From Gemmataceae bacterium (GTDB lineage: Bacteria > Planctomycetota > Planctomycetia > Gemmatales > Gemmataceae): 64,000 nt of DNA. The notes under the pieces are model-generated. The model was not told the DNA's origin. It searched no databases and saw only the letters and a program-made list of their open reading frames with translations. Shown here piece by piece: positions 26,970 to 35,117 of this stretch; the first letter of the stretch is position 1, and each line of letters starts with the position of its first letter. The stretch is taken from contig JANWVV010000004.1 of NCBI GenBank assembly GCA_025055795.1, positions 1 through 64,000 on the forward strand, given 5' to 3'. The translations under genes were made by a program, and so were the position numbers.

Positions 26970-27675
26970 ATGTATCTCCTCGTTATACCAAATCCAACTG
27001 ATCGTTTTGGCAAGTTTATGATAAAATTATAGCTACTAACAATGCCAGTACGCAAGGTAATCTGACATCGAAAACAAGCCGAATAATCCGAGCAGTAAGT
27101 TATAACGTACTTTAACATAAACATAGTTTATAATTGCATCCGAGGAGGCCTTTGGAATCATAGCAATCGGCGAACGGCATCGCCGTGATTTTTTTCGGGC
27201 CAGCACGTAATCCTCCGGCAGAAAACAACCCCTCCAGCAACATGGTGCAGTATCCTGAAAAAACAGGACGTCCGGCATCTGGTATGGCGTTGCGGAACGG
27301 GTATCAATGCCAATTTTGGTGGATTAACCGCGTCATCAACCATCGAACCGAGGGCTGTTTATTTGCCGGAACGAGGGTTGCCCTTCACCTAGGGAGCCTT
27401 CAAGAATCGTCGGACCTGCTCGTGGAAACGAGCAATCACAGACAAACACCCGCAAATAATGAAAAAATACATTTATGATGATACCATAATTATCGCTCGT
27501 TTTGAGCCAAGAGCTGAAAAAAGGCTGGAAATGGCCGATTTTTCTTTTATCACCTCAATTTTACTGATGTCAGATCATTAAATTGTTCATATTGAGATTG
27601 ACACAACAGTTTTGAGGGTTTAACACTAAATTCGGGCGATACCACAGAGGTGTGACAACGAGGAGGAAAACGCCC
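26970..27675. other. AT-rich intergenic region between GYF and PEP-CTERM genes
   Basis: 706 bases between divergent genes. On the minus strand TATAAT (27031 to 27026) upstream of the GYF gene could be its -10. A perfect 7-bp hairpin with GGAA tetraloop (TGCTCGT-GGAA-ACGAGCA, 27417-27434) lies mid-way. TTGACA at 27598-27603 with TAACAC 17 nt on could be the PEP-CTERM promoter. The track ORFs look spurious. Confidence 0.45.
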
Positions 27676-28497
27676 ATGACTGCCCGTAGCCGATCGTTGC
27701 TGTCGGCCTGTATGGCCGTCGCCGTGTTGTGGCCGTCGGTTAGCCACGCGGCTCCCGTCACCATCTTTCCCACCCCCACGACAGGGTATACGACTACGTT
27801 CACCGGATCTACAATCAGCACTTCTCCTATCCCAGGCTACCCGGGATGGTATTATTGGGGACGAGGGAATGCCACAGTGGGTATCACAGACACTTACCCC
27901 CGCAGCGGCACCGGCTCGTTCTACCTCCAAGGGGTAAATGGTGCTTCACAAGGAGGCGTTGGGTTTGGTACAGGATCCGTGTTGGCTCCGCTGAGTAGTT
28001 TCGTGAGTGCATCTTATGATTGGTATCGCGACAGTACGAGTACAAATCCTGCCGTTCAGGCCCCTGCGTTTGCACTACTCCTAGACTTCGATGGTGATCT
28101 ATCGACAACAAGTGATCAAGGACGCTTCTTAGTGTATGAACCCGTCTACAATGGCACCCCCATTGCACCCACAAATACGTGGCAAACAGAGAACATTACA
28201 ACTTCTAGCATCTTCTGGAGTTCTTATGACTTTGGGCATGGCTACGTAAACGTAGGTCAATGGTTAAATAAGTATCCGAATGCTTTGATACTAGGTGTCG
28301 CAGCGTACTTCGGTAGTGGCTGGAACGGTCAGTTTCGTGGTGCGGTGGACAATTTGACTTGGCAGTTTAGCAATCAACAAGCAGGCCCGTTTAATTTTGA
28401 AGTCGAGGTGCCGGAGCCGGCGTCGCTGGCGGCCCTAGGCGTTGCCCTGGCTGGCGTCGGTCTGGCCTACCGGCGACGTCTCCGCCGGGATTGCTGA
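27676..28497 (+). CDS. PEP-CTERM sorted secreted protein
   Basis: 273 residues. Signal peptide (SLLSACMAVAVLWPSVSHAA), a Thr/Ser/Gly-rich extracellular body, and a C-terminal PEP-CTERM signal: VPEPASLAALGVALAGVGLAYRRRLRRD (PEP motif, membrane helix, Arg cluster). In the family the exosortase system cuts at the motif and passes the protein to the surface. No exosortase gene is in the window. The start at 27676 follows AGGAGGAAAACGCCC. Body composition is less GC-rich than the signal ends. Confidence 0.88.
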   Translation: MTARSRSLLSACMAVAVLWPSVSHAAPVTIFPTPTTGYTTTFTGSTISTSPIPGYPGWYYWGRGNATVGITDTYPRSGTGSFYLQGVNGASQGGVGFGTGSVLAPLSSFVSASYDWYRDSTSTNPAVQAPAFALLLDFDGDLSTTSDQGRFLVYEPVYNGTPIAPTNTWQTENITTSSIFWSSYDFGHGYVNVGQWLNKYPNALILGVAAYFGSGWNGQFRGAVDNLTWQFSNQQAGPFNFEVEVPEPASLAALGVALAGVGLAYRRRLRRDC

Positions 28498-29076
28498 GTT
28501 CTTTGCACAAACTCTCCCCTTTTCCGCGCTAGCAATCCCCTCCCCGTCCAAGGTGGGAGGCGTCCGGAGAGCATAAGGCTCGTCATTGCCCCAAACCAAA
28601 CACCGCAAGTTGGTATCGCCCAAGGGCCTTATCCTCCGGCGCTTCCCGCCTTGTAGAGATTTTTGCTATACCTCGAAGGCCTCGAATTACCCTCGCGGAT
28701 AAAACCAAAACCGCTTGCGGACAAGTTGTCTTAGGATTCGATGGTGCTTTTTCTATCGCCTCTCATTCTAGTCCCCGGACTTTTTTACACTTTGTCAAAA
28801 ACGTTTTCGATACTTTTCAGGAAAGTCACGGAACCGGCCCTATACCTAGAAAAGTGCATAACCGTTGCGTGACACCACCGCCTGAAGACGGAAATTTGAG
28901 GCAATGTGCCACCACATGGCGGTTTCCTGCCGTCGGAGCGGTTGGTAATTGAAACCGTAGAGGGAGTGTCGCACCCAGAGGAATTTTTTCGGATTGCTCA
29001 AACGCTGAAAAAGCCTGGGCGATTAAGTCAAAGGGGGCAGCCGTTGTCCGCAGCACCGACGTATCCGGAGGCGAGC
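28498..29076. other. Intergenic region downstream of PEP-CTERM gene
   Basis: 579 bases with no supported gene. The track extends the next ORF back to 28906, but that segment is not membrane-like and lacks a ribosome site. No clear terminator or repeat. Confidence 0.4.
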
Positions 29077-30042
29077 ATGGAGGCCCGGGGGCCACGACCG
29101 TACTGGGGTGGTATGGGCCGGGCGTGGCTATATCTGGTAGGTTTCGTCTGCTGGGGGCAGTTACGCCGGAGTAGCGTGAGTTTGTGGACAGCCGCTGCGG
29201 TGACGGGGGTCGTGGTGATCTGGGTGGCACTAGAAACCCATGCCGGCCGATGGGAACTCCGGCAGCGGCGCATGGTTCGGAACGGTCCGCGCTACGGTCA
29301 GTTCTGGCAATGTGCAGTTTATGAGCATTTGGCTTTGACCACCGGGTCGACTGCTGGACCCACGGGGGCGGCGGTGGCGGCAGTATGCCTGGGTGTTGCC
29401 CCGGCCCTGCAGGCCCCGCTGGTTCAACAGCGTTGGGGATTTATGAACTTCTCCATCTGGGTGATCCATGGTGTCTATCTGGGTTTTCTACTTCCTGTTT
29501 TAACACTGGCGTGCGTGCACACGTTTGTGGACGCAGAGAATGAGGCCTGGGTATGGATATGGTCGCGTCCTTTACCCCGTAGCGGTTTGTACTTGGCCCA
29601 GTGGCTGGGGACGCTCCCCTGGTCGGTGGCGGTAACGTTAGGTTCGCTCGGCGGGTTGGCCCTGGCCGGTGGCACTTTTGGACATCTGGCTTGGCAGTTG
29701 TACCTGTGGCCAGCCCTGATAGGCACATTGGCATTTACGGCGTTGTTTCACGTCATCCATGTCTTTTTCCGCCGGCCGGTGGTGATCGGCCTAGTATACG
29801 TATTTTTCTTTGAGTATTTGATTGGCAGTTTGCCGGGCAGTTTGAAGCAGCTGAGTCTGACGTTTCACACCCGAAGTCTGATGTATAATAGTGCGCAGAT
29901 AGCGGGATATCCGGTGGAGATGCTACCATTGACGGACCCGTCGTCGCCGGTAGTGGCATGGTGGGTGTTGGGAGGCGCAACGGTGGCATTGTTATGCGGC
30001 GGTGCATGGTTGTACCGCCGGTGGGAACGTTGGCCGACGTAG
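29077..30042 (+). CDS. ABC-2-type permease 2
   Basis: 321 residues with about six hydrophobic segments. ENEAWVWIWSRPLPRSGLYLAQWLGTL is the ABC-2 coupling loop. No ATPase is adjacent; the likely partner is ATPase 2, 2.8 kb upstream on the far side of the AT-rich patch. The start at 29077 follows CCGGAGGCGAGC; the track start (28906) adds 57 residues without family character. The next gene begins 74 bp downstream. Confidence 0.75.
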   Translation: MEARGPRPYWGGMGRAWLYLVGFVCWGQLRRSSVSLWTAAAVTGVVVIWVALETHAGRWELRQRRMVRNGPRYGQFWQCAVYEHLALTTGSTAGPTGAAVAAVCLGVAPALQAPLVQQRWGFMNFSIWVIHGVYLGFLLPVLTLACVHTFVDAENEAWVWIWSRPLPRSGLYLAQWLGTLPWSVAVTLGSLGGLALAGGTFGHLAWQLYLWPALIGTLAFTALFHVIHVFFRRPVVIGLVYVFFFEYLIGSLPGSLKQLSLTFHTRSLMYNSAQIAGYPVEMLPLTDPSSPVVAWWVLGGATVALLCGGAWLYRRWERWPT

Positions 30043-30116
30043 ACAGTCCTGAGTAAGTGTGTGCCCAGCAGCGGCCCGTCTGGCAGGCAAAGGGGCTGGC
30101 AGAGCGAGGAGCGATA

Positions 30117-30848
30117 ATGGTACCGCTGACCGAGCCGGGGTTTGCCCCTGAGGTTCCCGTGCATGGGTATCGGGGCGAGTCTGCCGCATCGGCCCGGCCC
30201 GCGATCCGTCCCGGGGGCCTGACCCTGGCCATCAGCCGGGAAGTAGGGGCCCGCGGTGGTACCATTGCCCGTAAAGTCGGCGAATTGCTCGCCTGGCAGG
30301 TCTTTGACCACGAAAGTATCGATTACCTGTTGCAGCAGGAGACGGCCCGAGCCCAACTGGAAGCGGAACTGCAACCCCAGGCGCAGGAGTGGTTGCAGCA
30401 GCAACGACGGGAATATGCCCATCACCGCTGGTTGGTAGCAGAGACCGGGGCTCTGGCCGATCTATTGCTGGTGATTGCAGCCCGTGGCGAAGCGGTGATC
30501 GTCGGCCGTGCTGCCGGTTTCCTGTTGCCCGCCTGCAGCACGTTACACGTGCGGATCGTCGCCCCGCTGGCCGACCGAGTAGCCTGGATGGCCCAGCTAC
30601 TCCGACTGCCCCACTCCGAAGCGGAACGGGAGGTCTTGGCACGGGAGAGCCGACGGAATCGCTTTCTGGAGAAAGTTGCCGGCGTCCAGGCTAGCGACGT
30701 GCATAACTACGATGCCGTGCTCAATTCTAGCCGGCTGGGCGTGGAAGCCACTGCCCAAATCCTGGGCTGGATGGTCCGCACCCGGGAAGCGACCAAGGCG
30801 GGAGAGCCCTCCGAAACGGGCGACAGCGGGCTGTGGGAACGGTCATGA
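30117..30848 (+). CDS. Cytidylate-kinase-like protein
   Basis: 243 residues, cytoplasmic. The N-terminal motif LTLAISREVGARGGTIARKVGELLAWQVFDHES matches the cytidylate-kinase-like family, in which the glycine-rich loop replaces a standard P-loop. The later region REAVIVGRAAGFLLP and an Arg-rich lid (RVAWMAQLL...ESRRNRF) also fit. Substrate not proven; nucleoside monophosphate phosphorylation is inferred. The start at 30117 has AGGAGCGATA upstream. Its stop overlaps the next start (ATGA). Confidence 0.75.
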   Translation: MVPLTEPGFAPEVPVHGYRGESAASARPAIRPGGLTLAISREVGARGGTIARKVGELLAWQVFDHESIDYLLQQETARAQLEAELQPQAQEWLQQQRREYAHHRWLVAETGALADLLLVIAARGEAVIVGRAAGFLLPACSTLHVRIVAPLADRVAWMAQLLRLPHSEAEREVLARESRRNRFLEKVAGVQASDVHNYDAVLNSSRLGVEATAQILGWMVRTREATKAGEPSETGDSGLWERS

Positions 30849-31603
30849 CGAGCAGCCCCTGGGAGCAGTGGCAGCAGGTGCGAGCCACCGTGCAGCCACA
30901 AGTGGCCGTCGTGCTCGGCTCCGGGTTGGGACACCTCCCCCTCCACTACCGGGAAGCAGCCCGCGTGGCCTATGCCGAAATACCCGAACTGACCCGCGGC
31001 ACGGTCCCCGGCCATACCTCATGCCTGTCCGTCGGCTGGTACCAAGACCGACCCCTCATCCTCGCCTTGGGACGCCTGCACCTGTACGAAGGCCTGAGCC
31101 TGAACCAGGCCACTGCTTTAATACGCCGACTGGCAGAGCAGAAAATTCAACGTATCATTTTAACGAACGCCGCCGGCAGCCTCCACCCATCCTTGACACC
31201 CGGCAGTATCCTATCCATTTGTGCACATTACCAATTGGTAGGAACCGACGGTTGGCGTAGTCTGGCTCGGTGCCAGCCAGTGCGGGAGGTGTATGCCCAG
31301 GATCTTTATGAGCGTCTCCGGACTGTTCCTCAGGGGATTTACGCCGCCGTGACGGGACCATGCTATGAAACACCAGCCGAGGTGCAGGCGCTAGTCCGTT
31401 GCGGCGTCGCCGCCGTCGGTATGTCCACCGCTTGGGAGGCCGAAGAAGCTCAACGACTGGGACTGGAAGTGGTTGCCCTGAGTTGCCTGACTAACTACGC
31501 AACGGGCATTGCCGGCTCCGTTCCCCACCATGCGGAAGTCCTTCAAACGTCCCAACAAGCCCACGGCCGAATGTGGCAACTAATAGCAAGTTTACTAGAA
31601 TAG
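30845..31603 (+). CDS. Purine nucleoside phosphorylase, trimeric type
   Basis: Splits inosine or guanosine with phosphate to base and ribose 1-phosphate in purine salvage. 252 residues. Phosphate-binding Ser lies in VVLGSGLGH, His in VPGHTSC, then TNAAGSLHP, the base-binding Glu in GPCYETPAEV, VGMST and the base-selective Asn in CLTNYA. TNAAGGL of most members reads TNAAGSL here, and WEAEEA replaces the usual VPEVIVA. The start at 30845 overlaps the kinase-like stop, so the two are translationally coupled. Confidence 0.88.
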   Translation: MTSSPWEQWQQVRATVQPQVAVVLGSGLGHLPLHYREAARVAYAEIPELTRGTVPGHTSCLSVGWYQDRPLILALGRLHLYEGLSLNQATALIRRLAEQKIQRIILTNAAGSLHPSLTPGSILSICAHYQLVGTDGWRSLARCQPVREVYAQDLYERLRTVPQGIYAAVTGPCYETPAEVQALVRCGVAAVGMSTAWEAEEAQRLGLEVVALSCLTNYATGIAGSVPHHAEVLQTSQQAHGRMWQLIASLLE

Positions 31604-31662
31604 CACTCTCGCTTTTAAGAAATCATTTTATTATCAGAATCATATTATTTTATTTTTGCTCC

Positions 31663-31692
31663 TTGCACTCAGACAGCTCTTAGGAGTATAAT
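31663..31692 (+). promoter_or_regulatory. Promoter-like -10 upstream of the 31831 gene
   Basis: A perfect TATAAT at 31687-31692 in an AT-rich intergenic segment, with TTGCAC at 31663-31668 18 nt upstream (three of six to the -35). It lies about 140 nt before the gene at 31831. Confidence 0.35.
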
Positions 31693-31830
31693 GTTCATAT
31701 GATTTTATTTTCATATATAATCCTTATCAGATGTACGTTTGCTTTTTCGGGTTGGGTAATTCTGGACAATGAGTGAGGAGGAGTTGGTATGATAATTACG
31801 TCCATTTATCATACCTGAGGTTTTACTCGC

Positions 31831-32403
31831 ATGTTGGGGAGATGGATCCGTTGCGGAGGATGGGTCTTGGCGGGATTGTTACTGCCTGCGGGTCCGGTGC
31901 TGGCTCATGCTCTGGAGGCCGTAGTTCGCGTCATGGCCGACCAGATTGTAATCGAGGCAGGCTACGACGATGAAACGCCCGCAGAACAGGCACGCGTGGT
32001 CGTGTGGGACGAGCAGGGGCAAGTGGTGGCCGAAGGACGGACCGATGCGCGTGGTTTGTGCCGGTTGCCCCGGCCGGCTGCCGGTCGCTACCGCCTGGAA
32101 GTGACCGCAGTGGGTCACCGGACTACCGTCGATTTCGAGGTAGCTGAACAACCGGGCGAACACCGGAGCTGGCGGCCCGATCGCCGCCTGGGACTACTGC
32201 TCGGCCTGGCGGGACTGCTGGCTCTCAGCGGGTTGGCCTGGTGGCACTCGTACCGCCGACGCAGACGCCTCCTGCAGCAGCACTCGTTACAGACAACTAT
32301 GGCCATCCCTCCTGCAAGTTCACCCGAAAAACCTCCCCTCGTGTCGGCACCAGCAATGGAGGGAAAAGTAGCGGAAAAGCCGACTGATCAACCGCACCCA
32401 TGA
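31831..32403 (+). CDS. Exported carboxypeptidase-regulatory-like domain protein
   Basis: 190 residues. Signal peptide ending at ALA or AHA (LAGLLLPAGPVLAHALEA); a small beta-sandwich (VRVMADQIVIEAGYDDETPAEQARVVVWDEQGQVVAEGRTDARGLCRLPRPAAGRYRLEVTAVGH), as in transport-associated or carboxypeptidase-regulatory-like domains; one C-terminal membrane helix (LGLLLGLAGLLALSGLAWW) followed by an Arg cluster and a Pro-rich tail inside the cell. Role unknown. GAGG lies 9 nt before the ATG. Stands alone. Confidence 0.65.
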   Translation: MLGRWIRCGGWVLAGLLLPAGPVLAHALEAVVRVMADQIVIEAGYDDETPAEQARVVVWDEQGQVVAEGRTDARGLCRLPRPAAGRYRLEVTAVGHRTTVDFEVAEQPGEHRSWRPDRRLGLLLGLAGLLALSGLAWWHSYRRRRRLLQQHSLQTTMAIPPASSPEKPPLVSAPAMEGKVAEKPTDQPHP

Positions 32404-32529
32404 GCGTTCCGGCGATTGGGCGTGTGGATCAACAAGGTCCTAGGAGAGCTGTTATAACCGGTGCCTTCAAGCATGGTCGAGGCGGGACACCGTCGCCCAA
32501 ACGGCATGGGCGGTCGAGCCAGGAAACGG

Positions 32530-33180
32530 TCAGGTGGCAGCGGAGCGTGCAGCGTCGATGAAGCGTCGGACTTTGTCGAGGTCTTTGCGTCCCGGCTGCC
32601 ATTCGACGCCACTGGCCACGTCGACTCCCCAGGGGCGGAGACGGCGTATCGCTTCGCCGACATTGTCGGGCGTCAGGCCACCAGCCAGGATCCACGGCAC
32701 GGATAGCTGCAGGTTTTCGAGCAATTCCCAAGGGGCGGCCTGGCCGGTCCCCCCCCATTGACCGGGGACGAAGGCATCCAGGAGCACCGCCGCTGGCAGC
32801 CGGCTGTTTTGCTGCGCCGCGGCCAGATAGCTTTCCAAAGCGGTAATGTCGGCGGCCTCGCGGATGCGGAAGGCCGGAATATGGGCGAAGGGGAAGGCGT
32901 CCTCCCGCAAAGGTGGATCGTGATAGGTCTGCACAGCCCGCAGCCCCAATTGGTAGGCGATGGCACAGACCTGTCGCATCGGCACCCCAACAAACACCCC
33001 GACCGGTGCCACAAACGGCGGTAGCACCCGTAGCAGAGCCGCTGCTTGAGCAAAAGGAACATAACGGGGAGATGCAGCGTAAAAATTCAGGCCAATTGCA
33101 TCGGCCCCCAGTTCGGCGATGGCCCGCGCCTCCTCAGGATCAGTTACACCGCAGATTTTGATGCGGATGGTCGAACCCAT
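32530..33180 (-). CDS. trpF: Phosphoribosylanthranilate isomerase
   Basis: Third step of tryptophan synthesis from anthranilate: an Amadori rearrangement of N-(5-phosphoribosyl)anthranilate, in the cytoplasm. 216 residues, normal. Catalytic Cys lies in IKICGVTDPEEA; GADAIGLNFY and SPRYV follow; the phosphate loop is ILAGGLTPDNV, then GVDVASGVE. The other trp genes are not nearby. The start at 33180 directly precedes STIRIKICG; ribosome site weak. Confidence 0.95.
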   Translation of the reverse strand: MGSTIRIKICGVTDPEEARAIAELGADAIGLNFYAASPRYVPFAQAAALLRVLPPFVAPVGVFVGVPMRQVCAIAYQLGLRAVQTYHDPPLREDAFPFAHIPAFRIREAADITALESYLAAAQQNSRLPAAVLLDAFVPGQWGGTGQAAPWELLENLQLSVPWILAGGLTPDNVGEAIRRLRPWGVDVASGVEWQPGRKDLDKVRRFIDAARSAAT

Positions 33181-33350
33181 GAATCACCCATGCCCTATAA
33201 GAAAAGCAGTTGTGCTGCAGCGAGCATCTTCCCTCGGCCACCGGTCGGGGCGGCGTCGAGCCTGGACCGAGCGATACCAGGGATCTGCCGGAGCAGAAAT
33301 ACTGACTGCTCGCCTGGATCGGGGCTTATTTTACCCCTTTTCAGAGGGCT

Positions 33351-34289
33351 CTAGCCCCAGCGTTGCTGAGCCAAGGCAATCGCTCCGTGGACGACGACTT
33401 CTTCGCCTAGCTGGGCAGGAACCAGATCCGTCAGGCCCTTGAAAGGCCTGAAGGCCCGGGCCTCCAGGCGCTGACGCAATGGCTGGAACAAGCGTTCTTC
33501 ACCTAATAACGACACACCGCCCCCGATGACGATCCGGCGGGGACACAAAAGGCGAATAACGACGTCCAACGCGTAAGCCAGGGCATCGAGGGCATTCTCG
33601 AAGACAGCCTGGCTCAAGGGATCCCCTTGAGCAGCGGCTTCCGCCACGTGCCGACCGGTCAGTTGCTCCCAATCACCGGCGACCATACTGGTCAGCAGGG
33701 AGGGTTCACCCCGTTGTAACCGTTGCCGGGCCTGGCGGGCCAGTCCCCAGCCGGAAGCCACCTCTTCCAGCTCTTCCCCTTGAGCGTTAACCGGAATGTG
33801 TCCGATTTCGGCTGCCCCCTGTCCGACACCGCGGTAAATCTGGCCATTAATAATCAGGCCGCCGCCGATACCGCTACCGATGGTTACATAAAACAGCGGC
33901 GATAAACCACGTCCAGCGCCATAGCGGGCCTCTGCTAGACCGGCGACGTCGGCATCGTTGCACAGAACCGTCGGCAGACCGTGCAACAGCTCGCTGACCC
34001 AAGCTGCCAACGGAAAACCGTCCCAACCGGCAATCTGATGGGATTTGATCACTGTCTGGGTAGCATCATCGGTGGGACCACCAAACCCAATCCCTGCAGC
34101 CTGTAACTGGGCGATAGGGATACCTGCCTGAGTCAACAACGAAGGGATGGCCTGTTGCAGTTGCTGACGGATCCCTTGGCTGCCCGCTGCGGGGATTACC
34201 GTACCCCGCCACAAAGCCCGCAGCCGTCCATCGCCCTCGCCCAGGCCCACCTGAAGTTTCGTGCCCCCGATTTCTATGCCCAAGTACAT
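33351..34289 (-). CDS. ROK-family sugar kinase-like protein lacking the zinc motif
   Basis: 312 residues. The N-terminal ATP loop is GIEIGGTKLQVGLG, with GFGGPTDD, catalytic Asp in CNDADVAGLAE, GSGIGGGLI and EIGHIPVN. Where ROK kinases carry a CxCGxxGCxE zinc site, this protein reads NAQGEELEEVASG, so the zinc site is absent. The C-terminal ATP site is IVIGGGVSLL. Substrate probably a hexose, not determined. SD GAGGAGGGGG. About 170 bp upstream of trpF on the same strand. Confidence 0.85.
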   Translation of the reverse strand: MYLGIEIGGTKLQVGLGEGDGRLRALWRGTVIPAAGSQGIRQQLQQAIPSLLTQAGIPIAQLQAAGIGFGGPTDDATQTVIKSHQIAGWDGFPLAAWVSELLHGLPTVLCNDADVAGLAEARYGAGRGLSPLFYVTIGSGIGGGLIINGQIYRGVGQGAAEIGHIPVNAQGEELEEVASGWGLARQARQRLQRGEPSLLTSMVAGDWEQLTGRHVAEAAAQGDPLSQAVFENALDALAYALDVVIRLLCPRRIVIGGGVSLLGEERLFQPLRQRLEARAFRPFKGLTDLVPAQLGEEVVVHGAIALAQQRWG

Positions 34290-34478
34290 GACCGTGGAAA
34301 ACCCCCTCCTCGCCTACGTTGGCCCACTGCCGGGTTACTGATTCCTGTGCTTTAGCCCGCGCTGGATTTCACCATAGCCTGTCTTGAATGCCTGAGATAA
34401 TAGCTAGTTTGAAATAGACAACGTCCCTTCATCGAATATCCAGGACCGCCCAGCATCCTTTGGCCGTTCGCTGGGGTT

Positions 34479-35117
34479 TCACGAGGGCGTCTCCGCCCGA
34501 ATTCTATTAATCGCCGCGGGAAGCGGATTGGCGTTCGCTTTTGTTTTTTGAGGAGTGCGGTCAGGTAGCCCTGCCAGACGGGCTTCGTACTGAAGCAGCC
34601 AGCGTTTGCGGGCTTGTCCCCAACGATAACCACCCAGAGAGCCATCGGTACGGACAACACGATGGCACGGAATGATCAACGCCAGGGGGTTTGCAGCACA
34701 CGCCTGGGCGACCGCCCGAACCGCCTGGGGCTGTCCCAGCCGACATGCCACCGTGGCGTAACTGCACACCTGGCCCCGCGGAATCTCCCGCAAGAGCTGC
34801 CACACCCGTAGCTGAAAGGGTGTTCCTCGTACATCTAACGGTAAAGGGAAGTCGCCTTGCAACTGTTGTACCCACTGGTACATGGCGTGCCGCCAGGTAA
34901 CTAGGCCCGCGTCGTCTGCAATCCAACCGATTGTTTGCCAGGGCCTGGAGCGGCCACGAATCAGTTGGGATGGTTCGGTCGCTAGGGAAACTACGGCCAA
35001 TCCCAGCTCAGAAATGCCCAGCAAAAGTGGGGTTTGTTCCCACTCAAGCCGGGTATAGCGTAACCGTGTGGGGGGCAGGCACCGGGAGGCAACCATTCCG
35101 GGCGTTAGCGGGCTCAT
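34479..35117 (-). CDS. ogt: Methylated-DNA-protein cysteine methyltransferase
   Basis: Repairs O6-methylguanine by transferring the methyl group irreversibly to its own Cys. 212 residues. The active site is IIPCHRVVRTDGSLGGYRWG, with the DNA-binding helix VACRLGQPQAVRAVAQACAANP. The N-terminal domain (about 1-110) is the Ada/Ogt-type ribonuclease-H-like part. The last 25 residues are a basic extension. Its start overlaps the stop of the upstream propeller gene by four bases, so the two are coupled. Confidence 0.93.
   Translation of the reverse strand: MSPLTPGMVASRCLPPTRLRYTRLEWEQTPLLLGISELGLAVVSLATEPSQLIRGRSRPWQTIGWIADDAGLVTWRHAMYQWVQQLQGDFPLPLDVRGTPFQLRVWQLLREIPRGQVCSYATVACRLGQPQAVRAVAQACAANPLALIIPCHRVVRTDGSLGGYRWGQARKRWLLQYEARLAGLPDRTPQKTKANANPLPAAINRIRAETPS

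Noticed and set aside
28100-28500. Exosortase or sorting partner near the PEP-CTERM gene
   Set aside because: No exosortase-like membrane protein with the expected Cys/Arg motifs was found in the window.
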